Shown here: positions 22,301-31,116 of the stretch, in pieces | Numbering within the stretch: the stretch's first letter is position 1 | Layout: the number at the start of each line of letters is the position of its first letter | NCBI GenBank assembly: GCA_963829355.1 | Contig: CAWHHZ010000001.1 | Location: 1 to 64,000, forward strand | Source: CAWHHZ01 sp963829355 | Lineage (GTDB): Bacteria; Acidobacteriota; Thermoanaerobaculia; Gp7-AA8; JAHWKK01 | DNA length: 64,000 bases | Direction: 5' to 3' | Notes under the pieces: generated by a model | Database searches by the model: none | Told to the model about the DNA's origin: nothing | What the model saw: only the letters and a program-made list of their open reading frames with translations | Program-made: the position numbers and the translations under genes

Positions 22301-22615
22301 TCACACTTCGATCTTGTCGATGCGGATGTTCACGAGGTTCTGCCTGTGGCCGGTCTTCCTCTTGTACTGCTTCCGGCGTTTCTTCCGGAACACGATGATT
22401 TTCGGACCACGCTCTTCGGCGAGAATGGTGGCCTTGACCGATGCTCCGTCGACGGCAGGAGTGCCGATCTTCGGATCCTTGCCACCCACCATCAGAACCT
22501 GGTCGAACTTGACCGATCCATTCTCAGCTCCAGCGAGAATGTCCCGCTCGACCTGAAGAGTTTCTCCCTCGGCGACCCGGTACTGCTTGCCGCCGGTGCG
22601 AATGATTGCGTACAC
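22301..22615 (-). CDS. rplU: 50S ribosomal protein bL21
   Basis: 104 aa from GTG 22615 (MYAIIRTGGKQYRVAEGETL), which follows GGAGGTCATGAC; the ATG in that string is out of frame, so GTG is the start. It binds 23S rRNA with bL20. Blocks GGKQYRV, VLMVGG, and the basic KIIVFRKKRRKQYKRKTGHR near the end are characteristic. The longer frame to 22666 is not supported by any start with a ribosome site. Confidence 0.96.
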   Translation of the reverse strand: MYAIIRTGGKQYRVAEGETLQVERDILAGAENGSVKFDQVLMVGGKDPKIGTPAVDGASVKATILAEERGPKIIVFRKKRRKQYKRKTGHRQNLVNIRIDKIEV

Positions 22616-22629
22616 GTCATGACCTCCAG

Positions 22630-22663
22630 TTAAAAACACAAACCAAGCCTGCCCAGGGCAGGC
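22630..22663 (-). promoter_or_regulatory. Possible leader hairpin upstream of rplU
   Basis: Minus strand reads GCCTGCCCTGGGCAGGC (22663-22647), an 8-bp palindromic stem, followed by TTGGTTTGTGTTTTT just before the rplU ribosome site. It could be an attenuator or an L21-type ribosomal leader, or the terminus of an upstream transcript. There is no experimental basis for the call. Confidence 0.35.
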
Positions 22664-22719
22664 CACTGGTTCGAAGCAAGGTCGCTAACGCGGCGTTGTG
22701 GGGGTGTATTCCGGGGGTC

Positions 22720-22975
22720 GGACAGGTTCAGGAGTTCAAGGGTTCAAGAGGTTCAAGGGTTCAAGGGTTCAAGGGTTCAAGGGCGGAGGTCGGAAGGCCG
22801 CGAAGGCGGCCGGAACAACCTAGCCCAGGGTGTCGAGCCCTGGGACCTCATGGACCCTCCCAGTCCTCGAGAGGCCGCGAAGGCGGCCGACACCGTTCGC
22901 GGCCCAAACCCATCCCCGAGACAACCTTTGAACCCTTGAACTCTTGAACCTTTAACCCTTGAACCCTTGAACTCT
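22720..22975. repeat. Composite repeat: GGTTCAAG arrays flanking a 'GCCCAGGG..GCCCTGGG' module
   Basis: Left arm (22726-22787) is a run of GGTTCAAG 8-mers; right arm (22922-22975) is a run of the reverse complement CTTGAACC. Between them lie CCGCGAAGGCGGCC (22798), ACAACCTAGCCCAGGG (22816) with GAGCCCTGGGACC (22837), and a second CCGCGAAGGCGGCC. The module recurs at 52577-52830. No gene is visible. Confidence 0.75.
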
Positions 22976-24541
22976 CTACAGCGGGATGTTCCCGTGCTTC
23001 TTCGGGGGGTTCGTGTCGCGTTTGTTCTCGAGCATGGCGAAGGCTGCGATGACTTTCCGGCGAGTTTCGTGAGGCTGGATGATCTCGTCGACGTAGCCGC
23101 GCTCGGCGGCGACGTACGGGTTCGCGAACTTCTCGCGGTACTCGGCGATCTTCTCCTGACGCACCTTCTCCGGATCGTCGGCGTTTGCGAGATCACGGCG
23201 GTAGAGAATGTTGACCGCGCCCTCCGCGCCCATCACGGCGATCTCGGCCGTCGGGTAGGCGTAGTTCATATCGGCCCGGATGTGCTTCGAGTTCATCACG
23301 CAATACGCTCCGCCGTACGCTTTGCGCGTGATGACGGTGATCTTCGGCACCGTCGCTTCGGCGAGGGCGTAGAGCAGCTTCGCGCCGTGTACGATGATGC
23401 CGCCGTGCTCCTGCTGAACACCCGGGAGAAAACCTGGGACGTCCTCGAGAACGAGGAGCGGGATATTGAATGCATCGCAGAACCGGACGAAGCGGGCTCC
23501 CTTCTTCGAGGCATCGATGTCGAGTACGCCAGCGAGATAGGCAGGCTGGTTTGCCACGATCCCGACGGGCGCACCATCGAGTCTGACGAAGCCGACGACG
23601 AGGTTGCGCGCGTAGTGCTCGTGAATCTCGAAGAAATGCTGATCATCGGCGATCGTCGTGATGATCTGCCGGATGTCGTACGGCTGGTTCGGGTTCGCCG
23701 GAACGGCCGTATCGAGCTCCTTGTCCGCGCGGTTGACGTCGTCTTTGGACTCCTTGCGCGGAGGATCCTCCATGTTGTTCGACGGGAGGTAGGAGATCAG
23801 CTCGCGAATCAGAGCCAGGCAGTCCTCGTCGGAGTCTGCCGCGAAGTGCGCGACCCCCGAGGTCTGGTTGTGGGTCATCGCACCACCGAGCTTCTCCTTG
23901 GTCACTTCTTCGTGGGTCACGGTCCTGATGACGTCCGGTCCGGTGACGAACATATAGCTCGTCTTCTTCACCATCAGAATGAAATCGGTGATCGCCGGCG
24001 AGTAGACGGCTCCGCCCGCGCACGGTCCCATGATTGCGGAGATCTGCGGGACGACTCCGGAGGCGAGCGTATTACGAAGGAAGATGTCGGCGTAGCCTCC
24101 GAGGGAGACGACACCTTCCTGGATGCGTGCGCCGCCGGAGTCGTTGAGACCGACGACGGGTGCTCCGTTTCTCATCGCCATGTCCATGATCTTCACGATC
24201 TTGGCCGCGTAAGTCTCGCTGAGCGAACCGCCGAAGACCGTGAAGTCCTGCGCGAACGCGTAAACGAGACGTCCGTCGATGGTTCCGTACCCGGTCACCA
24301 CACCATCTCCGGGGATCTTCTGCTGGTCGAGTCCGAAGTCGCGGCTCCTGTGAACGACGAGCTGGTCGAGCTCCTGGAACGATCCCGCATCGAAGAGCAG
24401 GGCGATACGCTCCCGCGCGGTCAGCTTCCCCGCTTCATGCTGGCGGTCGATTCGTTCCTGTCCGCCACCGAGCTCGCTCTCCCGTTTCCGGCGTTCGAGC
24501 TCGTCTAGTTTCTGTTCGGCTCCATCGGCTACATCAGTCAT
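22976..24541 (-). CDS. Acyl-CoA carboxylase beta chain (propionyl/acetyl-CoA carboxyltransferase family)
   Basis: 521 aa, the usual length. It moves CO2 from carboxybiotin to an acyl-CoA. N-terminal half has GKLTARERIALLFDAGSFQE, VVGLNDSGGARIQEGVVSLG, and GPCAGGAVYSPAITDFILMV (acyl-CoA oxyanion region); C-terminal half has FVRFCDAFNIPLLVLEDVPG, FLPGVQQEHGGIIVHGAKLL and YGGAYCVMNSKHIRADMNYA. This is closest to propionyl-CoA carboxylase beta (pccB) and methylmalonyl-CoA decarboxylase alpha (mmdA), which cannot be separated by sequence alone. The partner alpha subunit is not in the window. Confidence 0.93.
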   Translation of the reverse strand: MTDVADGAEQKLDELERRKRESELGGGQERIDRQHEAGKLTARERIALLFDAGSFQELDQLVVHRSRDFGLDQQKIPGDGVVTGYGTIDGRLVYAFAQDFTVFGGSLSETYAAKIVKIMDMAMRNGAPVVGLNDSGGARIQEGVVSLGGYADIFLRNTLASGVVPQISAIMGPCAGGAVYSPAITDFILMVKKTSYMFVTGPDVIRTVTHEEVTKEKLGGAMTHNQTSGVAHFAADSDEDCLALIRELISYLPSNNMEDPPRKESKDDVNRADKELDTAVPANPNQPYDIRQIITTIADDQHFFEIHEHYARNLVVGFVRLDGAPVGIVANQPAYLAGVLDIDASKKGARFVRFCDAFNIPLLVLEDVPGFLPGVQQEHGGIIVHGAKLLYALAEATVPKITVITRKAYGGAYCVMNSKHIRADMNYAYPTAEIAVMGAEGAVNILYRRDLANADDPEKVRQEKIAEYREKFANPYVAAERGYVDEIIQPHETRRKVIAAFAMLENKRDTNPPKKHGNIPL

Positions 24542-24705
24542 GGTCTCTGTTACCTCTGCGTTTTTCGATCCACCGAAGCCCTGCGTGTGTCATGCCCTCC
24601 GCACGGTGGAATCGTCGAACGACTGTGTGTGAAACGTTCCCGCAAAGTCAAGCTGTACCATATGTCTCCATGTCGATGCGCGGGAAGGGAGAGGAGAGCG
24701 TCACA

Positions 24706-25719
24706 GTGTTTGCCGAGCATACGCTCGACGAGATCTGGCAAATCAATGCCGAGCGGGAACGAATCTTTCGTTCGGTCACGCGTGGGGCGGCGTTCTCCCG
24801 GCCTGAATCACCGGAATCGATCGAGGCGACGACCGACCTCGGTGGCGCCCGTTCACAGTTTGCTGCGGACAGGCTGATCTCGATTGCGCTGCTCGAGAGC
24901 CATCGAGATGCCGTCCTCGAGCAGTTCGACCATCTCGGAAGCACTCACGAGTTGTCGGTCAGGACATATTTCTCCTATCAGGTCGACGGGCAGTCGGAGT
25001 CGCTGGTCGCCGTGATCCGGGTCGAGACCGGCGGAAAGGAAGCTCAGCCGCTCGCGCTTCTGACCACGCCCCGCTTCCTCGGCGACGACCTCACCTCTTT
25101 GCTCTCTCTCGCTCGCGTGCCCGTCGAGCTCGAGCGCTCCGACGTGAAGGAGCTCCCGTTGCTGTGGTCGCGAGGCACGGGAGGCGTTCTGCTTCACGAG
25201 AGTGCGGGACATCCGGCCGGGCTCGCTCCCGCGATCGAGTGGCCCGGCTGGCTGCGGGTCGTGGACGATCCGGGGTGGAGGGTCTTCGACACGCCCGTCG
25301 GATCGGCACCGGAGACTCCGCTCAGTGACCTCCTCTCTTCGGAGAGACCGGCTGCGCTGCGACGGGCGTCGTTCCGTGACCATCCGATCCCTCGACTCTC
25401 GTCGCTCGTCGCCACCGTCGACGGCGCACCATTCGACCTGCCGGAGTCGTATCTGGAGATCGAGCTTGCAGAAGGGGGAAGCTGGGACCCGCTGACCGAT
25501 CGTGTGGAAGTGAAGGTGCTTTTCTCGAGCATCGTGGCGGCGGGAAAGAGGAAGCGGGTTGCGCCATTCGGCATCGCCGTGCCCAGGGCCGAAGTGGCGC
25601 AAAAGATTCTCGGGGCTCACGGCGAGCCGGTGCGTTATCCGGGCGTTCTCTGCTCAGAGCACGGCCAGCGCATCCCTGTGGGCACGTCGTGTCCCGATTT
25701 CCTCACGGAGGCTCTGTGA
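24706..25719 (+). CDS. TldD-like metallopeptidase (divergent)
   Basis: About 337 aa from GTG 24706, which follows GGGAGAGGAGAG; ATG 24670 or the first ATG (24592) are alternatives. The motif GGVLLHESAGHPAG fits the HExxxH metal site of TldD proteases, which with PmbA/TldE degrade peptides such as antitoxins and mature microcin-type peptides. The N-terminal domain (RERIFRSVTRGAAFSRPESP... RTYFSYQVDGQSES) is only weakly like the family, and the C-terminal GIAVPRAEVAQKILGA is divergent. It overlaps the next gene by GTGA (stop TGA 25717-25719), the usual tldD-tldE pairing. Confidence 0.72.
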   Translation: MFAEHTLDEIWQINAERERIFRSVTRGAAFSRPESPESIEATTDLGGARSQFAADRLISIALLESHRDAVLEQFDHLGSTHELSVRTYFSYQVDGQSESLVAVIRVETGGKEAQPLALLTTPRFLGDDLTSLLSLARVPVELERSDVKELPLLWSRGTGGVLLHESAGHPAGLAPAIEWPGWLRVVDDPGWRVFDTPVGSAPETPLSDLLSSERPAALRRASFRDHPIPRLSSLVATVDGAPFDLPESYLEIELAEGGSWDPLTDRVEVKVLFSSIVAAGKRKRVAPFGIAVPRAEVAQKILGAHGEPVRYPGVLCSEHGQRIPVGTSCPDFLTEAL

Positions 25720-26855
25720 GCGTGACTCGTTACACGAAGGACGGCCGCTCGGTGCGCGTGGAGATCGACAACGGAACGAGAAGCGAGCTCTCACTCGAGG
25801 AGCGGGGCGAGGCCGTCGAGCACACCTGTGCCTTCGAGTGCGCGACACGGCCGGGAACGACCGCGGTGGAGCCGGACGAGCTCGAACAGATTCCGGCAGG
25901 TCTCCTCGAACTGCTCGAACGGCAGGGGCAGAATCTCGAGCGTGCCACGATCGTGACCGGCTCCGCGCGCCACGAGATCGACGTCGACGGGGTGACCAGG
26001 GCGTGGAGTGAAAAGTCCGTCCGGGTGTACGCATCGATGACGAACCGGCGGGAGAAGGTCCGATGCGAATTCGATCGCGGCGCGGCTTCATTTCTCGCGC
26101 ACTGGAACGAAGAGCTGCTCGAGCTGCGCAATGCCGTCGCTGCGTTCGATCCCGCGGTCTCGATCACGTCACCGATCGTGATCGAGCCGTCCGTGACGGC
26201 CGCGATCATCGCGACGCTCTGGTCTGACGGGCTCCATCTCTCCGGGCCACGGCTCGTTCAGATTCCGTCGGAAAACGCGCGCGACGGTTACGGAAGCGTC
26301 CTGGAGGAGGAGCCGGTCCTGACGGCACGTGGAGGGTCGGCATGGTTCCGGCCCTCGTACCGGATTCGCCCACAACTGGTTCCCCATCACATCGACATCG
26401 TGTCCGAGAGTGCGCAACTCGACCTGCCCTCGAATCGTGCCATCGCGCTCACCGGCCCGATCGAGATGCTCGGCGGGTTGCTTCGAGTGCCAAGCCTGAT
26501 CACCGGATCTGAGGGATCAGGGGGGACCAATCTCGAGATCGATGTTTCCGCATGGGATGAGCAGATTGTGAGTGTCAGCCAGCGGCAGGAACTCTTTCCC
26601 CTGCTCGCCGGGGTCTGGGGGCGACGGCTCCTGTTCACGGGCAGCACATTAAAAACCAGCTGTCATCCTGAGAGGATGACTGCTCTTTCCCCTGAAGTGC
26701 AGGTTGCTACGAGAAGCGCAGATCAATCTGCTTCGTATCGGGGTCCAGAGTCACGACGAGCCGGTGCAGCTTTCCCGATTCCAGCGAGGGATTCATGCTC
26801 TTCTTTTCCTGGAGGTTCAGTGAAGGCACGACCACCCAGACCTCGATCTCCTTGA
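25716..26855 (+). CDS. PmbA/TldE-like partner of the TldD-like protease
   Basis: 379 aa from GTG 25716 with GGAGG five bases before it. TldE subunits lack the metal site; none is seen here. Body: LEERGEAVEHTCAFECATRP, ERATIVTGSARHEIDVDGVT, VTAAIIATLWSDGLHLSGPR, and AIALTGPIEMLGGLLRVPSL near the C-terminus, in the position of family 'G..GN' strands. After GRRLLFTGSTL the frame runs into the dispersed repeat (KTSCHPERMTALSPEVQ) and on to 26855, overlapping the kinase gene's 3' end by 149 bp. The true end may be near 26655, with the original stop lost. Confidence 0.6.
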   Translation: MSVTRYTKDGRSVRVEIDNGTRSELSLEERGEAVEHTCAFECATRPGTTAVEPDELEQIPAGLLELLERQGQNLERATIVTGSARHEIDVDGVTRAWSEKSVRVYASMTNRREKVRCEFDRGAASFLAHWNEELLELRNAVAAFDPAVSITSPIVIEPSVTAAIIATLWSDGLHLSGPRLVQIPSENARDGYGSVLEEEPVLTARGGSAWFRPSYRIRPQLVPHHIDIVSESAQLDLPSNRAIALTGPIEMLGGLLRVPSLITGSEGSGGTNLEIDVSAWDEQIVSVSQRQELFPLLAGVWGRRLLFTGSTLKTSCHPERMTALSPEVQVATRSADQSASYRGPESRRAGAAFPIPARDSCSSFPGGSVKARPPRPRSP

Positions 26856-28596
26856 CGTCACTCGGAATCTGGCGGTAAACATTGATCTGCTTCGGAGTGC
26901 GACGCTTGAGGAAACCCCAGCGCTCTTCATAGAGCTTCTCATGAACGACGGTTTCCCCATCGACGTTCACAACGAAGTATCCGTCAGCAACCGGGCTGTC
27001 GAACATCGTGAGGAGGGTCACCGGCTGGGATGTGCCGGATTTGTCGCCGTTGTCGGCACTCCCCGTCGAATCGTTCTGTGCAGGAGCCTTTTCCTCGCGC
27101 GAAGCCTGCCGTCGCATTTCCTGCAGGCTCAACTGCTCACGGCTCATCCGAAGATAGTTCACGGCCGAGGTCAGCGTGTCATCGAGATGAAAGGCTTGCT
27201 CGAAGAAGGGGATCGCCTGGGAGAACCTCTTCTGCTGGTACAGCCTCCGCCCCTCATCGAGATGCTGGAGGGCCTCCGCCTGTCTCTGCCCATGGGACAT
27301 CCTCATGGAACGGAGTGTTTCGAGATTTCGCAGCATCGCTCCGACTCTGGGGCTATTCGGCGCAAGCTTTCTCAGCTCGAAGTACGTTTCGTACGCAGCG
27401 TCGATGTTTCCCTGCGCCAGCAGGCGTTCTCCTTCGAGCCTCAGCTCCCGCTGCTTCGCAACCGACGCTTCCCGCTGGGTGTCCACCGGAGGAACATCGA
27501 CGCGTTTGCTCCAGATCGCCAGCGACGACACGATCAGCAGGGCGAGCAGAACTCCGATCACTCCGGCAGCGAGCGCGGTCGATATTTTCTTCTTCCAGGG
27601 GGAAAGCCGCGAGGCTGGCAGATCCCGGAGGTCCTCGACTGATTCGTCGGGAGAAGCATCGTTCGAGTCGTCGATCTTCTTTTCCGGTTCAGCTCTTCCG
27701 GTAGGGGTCCGATCGAGCATCGTGTTGTCGACGTCGCTCACCGAGGCGGATCCCGCCATCAGAGGTTCGTCATTGCGCAGAATCGCGCGCAGATCTGCGG
27801 CGAGATCAGTACCACTCTGGTAGCGGTCGCCTGGACTCTTCTGGAGGCACTTCGCGACAACGACATCGAACGCTTCCGGAATGCGAGGATCGACCTCGCT
27901 TGGCGGCGTGAACTTCTCGTGGACGATCTTGTACGAAATGGTCGTGAGCGAGTCTCCGCCGAACGGCTTCTGGCGGGTCAGCGTCTCGAACAGCACCACA
28001 CCGAGCGAGAAGATATCGGATCGTCCATCGACCGCCGTGCCCTTCACCTGCTCGGGTGCCATGTAGTTGGGAGTCCCGAGGAACTGACCCGTCACAGTCA
28101 GGTTGGCCACGCTGGACGCGATCTTTGCGATGCCGAAGTCGGTGATCTTGGCGAGATTGCCGTCGCAGATGATGATGTTGGCCGGCTTCACGTCGCGGTG
28201 GACGATCCCCTTCCGGTGCGCGAACGCGAGGGCCTCGGCGATCTGAGTGATGACGTGGGCTGCGTCGTTCACGGAAAATGGCCGCGCCTGGTTGAGGATT
28301 TCCTTCAGATTCCGCCCCTCCACGTACTCCATTGCGATGAAGGAGTTGCCGCTCTCCTCTTCGGTTCCGATGTCGTGAACGGTGACGATGTTGGGGTGAC
28401 TCAGGATTCCTGCAGCCTGCGCCTCACGCATGAATCGCTGCTGGAACTCCCGAATCTCTTCATCTTCGATGTTCGGTCCCACCCGGATCGTCTTGAGAGC
28501 CACGAGCCGCCCGATGAGGGGATCCTTGGCAAGGTAGACGACTCCCATCGCTCCCTTGCCGAGCTCTCTGATGATTTCGTAACGACCAAACTTCAA
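26707..28596 (-). CDS. Serine/threonine protein kinase with TPR-like and membrane domains
   Basis: About 629 aa from TTG 28596, giving MKFGRYEIIRELGKGAMGVV; ATG 28683 adds 29 residues not typical of the family. Kinase domain (about 1-260): P-loop GKGAMG, VALK lysine, HRDVKPANI, DFGIAK and APE (YMAPEQVKG). An acidic linker, one membrane span (ISTALAAGVIGVLLALLIVSSL, about 345-366), then TPR-like helices (EGERLLAQGNIDAAYETYFE, RLYQQKRFSQAIPFFEQAFH) outside the kinase. C-terminal beta region (VADGYFVVNVDGETVVHEKL) may be a small sensor. Such kinases are abundant in Acidobacteriota. Convergent with the pmbA-like gene. Confidence 0.93.
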   Translation of the reverse strand: MKFGRYEIIRELGKGAMGVVYLAKDPLIGRLVALKTIRVGPNIEDEEIREFQQRFMREAQAAGILSHPNIVTVHDIGTEEESGNSFIAMEYVEGRNLKEILNQARPFSVNDAAHVITQIAEALAFAHRKGIVHRDVKPANIIICDGNLAKITDFGIAKIASSVANLTVTGQFLGTPNYMAPEQVKGTAVDGRSDIFSLGVVLFETLTRQKPFGGDSLTTISYKIVHEKFTPPSEVDPRIPEAFDVVVAKCLQKSPGDRYQSGTDLAADLRAILRNDEPLMAGSASVSDVDNTMLDRTPTGRAEPEKKIDDSNDASPDESVEDLRDLPASRLSPWKKKISTALAAGVIGVLLALLIVSSLAIWSKRVDVPPVDTQREASVAKQRELRLEGERLLAQGNIDAAYETYFELRKLAPNSPRVGAMLRNLETLRSMRMSHGQRQAEALQHLDEGRRLYQQKRFSQAIPFFEQAFHLDDTLTSAVNYLRMSREQLSLQEMRRQASREEKAPAQNDSTGSADNGDKSGTSQPVTLLTMFDSPVADGYFVVNVDGETVVHEKLYEERWGFLKRRTPKQINVYRQIPSDVKEIEVWVVVPSLNLQEKKSMNPSLESGKLHRLVVTLDPDTKQIDLRFS

Positions 28597-28683
28597 CTGT
28601 TGTCGGTCTCCCTCGCACCAGTGTAAGTGCCGGACGGCTCTTTCCGACGGTAATGATACGTGCTGGCGGCGCTCAATGGACAA

Positions 28684-28920
28684 TTAACGTCTCTGATGTC
28701 CTCCGCGCTTTCGCTTCAGCTCTACTGCAATCGGCCGGCCGCATCGGTGAAGAGAGAACATGCAGGTTCATTCAGGCTGTCATTCTGAAGCGCTCCGATG
28801 AATCCGATGGGGGTGCTCAGTGACAGGACGGAGAGATTCCTCAGTCGCGCCGGAGGCGCTCCATCGGAATGACAGCCCTTCGGGGGGCGATCCGTGAAGA
28901 ACGCGGTCGCGTGGCCGGCT
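28684..28920. repeat. Intergenic with a GTCATTC-type repeat block
   Basis: 28770-28900 contains two overlapping copies of the dispersed repeat, GCTGTCATTCTGAAGCGCTC and GCTCCATCGGAATGACAGCC, facing each other. No gene is visible. The EF-G-like promoter starts after this block. Confidence 0.65.
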
Positions 28921-28924
28921 GGCA

Positions 28925-28953
28925 CTGAACCAAAAACATTTTTCCAATATGAT
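28925..28953 (+). promoter_or_regulatory. Possible promoter of the EF-G-like gene
   Basis: CTGAAC (28925-28930), a 17-bp AT-rich spacer and TATGAT (28948-28953) lie 42 bases before the start codon. It is a good -10 with a weak -35. A ribosome site AAAGGTG lies eight bases before ATG 28995. Confidence 0.45.
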
Positions 28954-28994
28954 TTGCGGAGCTGGCCATATTTTCTTCCGAAAGGTGATTCGCA

Positions 28995-31079
28995 ATGAAG
29001 GTCTACGCGACAGAAGATATCCGCAACATCGTTTTCGCCGGTCACTCCGACACAGGGAAAACGACTCTCGTTTCGCAACTGCTTTTCAACGCCGGTGCAA
29101 CGACTCGGCTCGGCAGCGTGGACGAGGGCAACACGACCACGGATTTCGAAGAGGACGAGATCAGCCGCAAGCACTCCATCGCGGCATCACTCGCCTACTG
29201 CGAGTGGAAGAACAGGAAGATCAACATTCTCGACACTCCCGGCTACGGAGTCTTCCTCACTGAAGCGAAGGGAGCGATCCGTGTGGCAGATGCGGCCGCG
29301 ATCGTCGTCAATGGCATCACAGGTGTCGAGGTCAACACCGAACGGGTTGCCAGATTCGCGCAGGAGCAGAACATCCCGATCTTTTTCGTCGCGACGAAAA
29401 TGGATCGTGAGCGCGCCTCGGCCGACACGATTCTCACGAGCCTGGAGGAAAAGTTCGGCAAAGGTGTCGCGCCCCTCCAGATCCCGATCGGCAGCGAGGG
29501 GGACTTTCACGGCGTCGTCGATCTGGTCAATCAGAAAGCGTACGTCTATGAAAATGACGGGAGCGGAAAGTTCCGTGAGACCGACATCCCTGCGGAGCTT
29601 CAGGCAAAGGCAACGGAGTGGCGGGAGCAACTGATCGAGAAAGTCGCGGAGAACAACGATTCTCTGATGGAAACCTTCTTCGATGCCGGCACACTCACCC
29701 AGGAGGAGCTGCTTCGTGGTCTTCGAGAAGAGTTCCACGAAGGTTCGCTCCATCCGGTTCTCTTCACGGCGCCGTTACGGAACACCGGCGGGCACGCGCT
29801 TCTCGACATGATCGCCACTCTTGCGCCTTCGCCGGCCGAGGCGCCGGCGCAGACGCTCAGAGACGGGTCGGGAGAGGAGATCGAGCTCGGCGAGGACGAC
29901 GGTCATCCGGTCGCTCTCATCTTCAAGACTCTCTCCGATCCGTTCAGCGGTCAGATCTCCATTCTTCGCGTCTACCGCGGACGCCTCAACTCCGATACGG
30001 CGTACTACAACGTCAGCAAGGATCACGAGGAGCGGGTCGGAAAGCTTCAGGTACTCCAGGGGAAGCAGCAGGATCACGTCAGTCATCTCGAAGCGGGTGA
30101 CATCGGCGCGGTCGCAAAGCTGAAGGACTCCCACACCGGCGACACGATCGCGACAAAAGACAACCAGGTCACGCTGTCTCCCATCGAGTATCCGGAGGCA
30201 GTCATATCCTTCGCCATCGAGCCGAAATCGAAGGGAGATGACGACAAACTCTCGGTCGCCATCCACCGGATCATGGAGGAGGACCCGTCGATCCGCTTTC
30301 ATCGCGAGGAACAGACTCACGAGTTCCTTCTCTCCGGCCAGGGACAGCTTCACGTCGAAGTCACTGTCGACAAGCTGAAGAACAAGTACGGCGTCGACGT
30401 GATCCTGCATCCGCCGAAGGTTCCATACCGCGAGACGATCAAGCTGAAGGTCGACGCTCACGGCAGACACAAGAAGCAGAGCGGCGGACACGGTCAGTTC
30501 GCCGACTGCAAGATCACGATGGAGCCTCTCGAGCGCGGAAAGGACTTCGAGTTCGTCGATGCGATCTTCGGCGGCTCGGTGCCGCGCCAGTTCATCCCCG
30601 CAGTCGAGAAGGGGATTCAGGAGGCGAGGGTCAACGGCTACCTCGCCGGATACCCGGTGGTCGATTTCCGGGTACATCTCACCGACGGTCAGTATCACTC
30701 GGTCGACTCGTCCGAGATGGCATTCAAGATCGCCGGAGCTCTCGCATTCAAGGATGCGATGTCGAAGGCGAAACCGACCCTGCTCGAACCGGTGATGCAC
30801 ATGGAGGTCTACTCCCCCACCGAGTACGTCGGCGACATCATGGGGGATCTCACGAGCCGCCGGGGGCGCATGGAAGGAATGGACACACAAGGTGATGCCC
30901 AGGTGATCCGGGCATCGGTTCCCATGGCCGAAGTGCTCACGTACGGGTCGACCCTCCGTTCGATCACTCAGGGACGCGGATCGTTCCACATGGAGTATTC
31001 GCACTACGAGGAAGTGCCGAAGAACATCCAGGACAAGATCATCGCAGAGGCTAAAAAGGAGCCCGAGGAACACGCCTGA
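28995..31079 (+). CDS. Elongation factor G-like GTPase (EF-G paralogue)
   Basis: 694 aa with domains of EF-G in order: GTPase with G1 GHSDTGKTT (16-24; the canonical form is AHIDAGKTT), G3 DTPGYG (canonical DTPGHV), and TKMD for G4 (canonical NKMD). Then domain II VALIFKTLSDPFSGQISILR, domain III DPSIRFHREEQTHEFLLSGQ, domain IV and V with YHSVDSSEMAFKIAGALAFK and RRGRMEGMDTQGDAQVIRAS. The changed G motifs and the loss of GHVDF mark it as a second EF-G of the fusA2/EF-G-II kind, whose role is not fixed, perhaps ribosome recycling or stress. Not next to rpsL/rpsG or tuf. Confidence 0.9.
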   Translation: MKVYATEDIRNIVFAGHSDTGKTTLVSQLLFNAGATTRLGSVDEGNTTTDFEEDEISRKHSIAASLAYCEWKNRKINILDTPGYGVFLTEAKGAIRVADAAAIVVNGITGVEVNTERVARFAQEQNIPIFFVATKMDRERASADTILTSLEEKFGKGVAPLQIPIGSEGDFHGVVDLVNQKAYVYENDGSGKFRETDIPAELQAKATEWREQLIEKVAENNDSLMETFFDAGTLTQEELLRGLREEFHEGSLHPVLFTAPLRNTGGHALLDMIATLAPSPAEAPAQTLRDGSGEEIELGEDDGHPVALIFKTLSDPFSGQISILRVYRGRLNSDTAYYNVSKDHEERVGKLQVLQGKQQDHVSHLEAGDIGAVAKLKDSHTGDTIATKDNQVTLSPIEYPEAVISFAIEPKSKGDDDKLSVAIHRIMEEDPSIRFHREEQTHEFLLSGQGQLHVEVTVDKLKNKYGVDVILHPPKVPYRETIKLKVDAHGRHKKQSGGHGQFADCKITMEPLERGKDFEFVDAIFGGSVPRQFIPAVEKGIQEARVNGYLAGYPVVDFRVHLTDGQYHSVDSSEMAFKIAGALAFKDAMSKAKPTLLEPVMHMEVYSPTEYVGDIMGDLTSRRGRMEGMDTQGDAQVIRASVPMAEVLTYGSTLRSITQGRGSFHMEYSHYEEVPKNIQDKIIAEAKKEPEEHA

Positions 31080-31116
31080 AGCCGCGCGGCACGCATGCCG
31101 CTAGACATGTGCAGGG

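Noticed and set aside
22726..22975. CRISPR array
   Set aside because: Short 8-bp units with no unique spacers, arranged as inverted pairs; no cas genes in the window.
22967..24508. 513-aa plus-strand frame over the carboxyltransferase gene
   Set aside because: Antisense shadow in GC-rich DNA; the minus strand has full family motifs.
29775..31073. 432-aa minus-strand frame over the EF-G-like gene
   Set aside because: Antisense of a gene with all EF-G domains; low-complexity, no motif.
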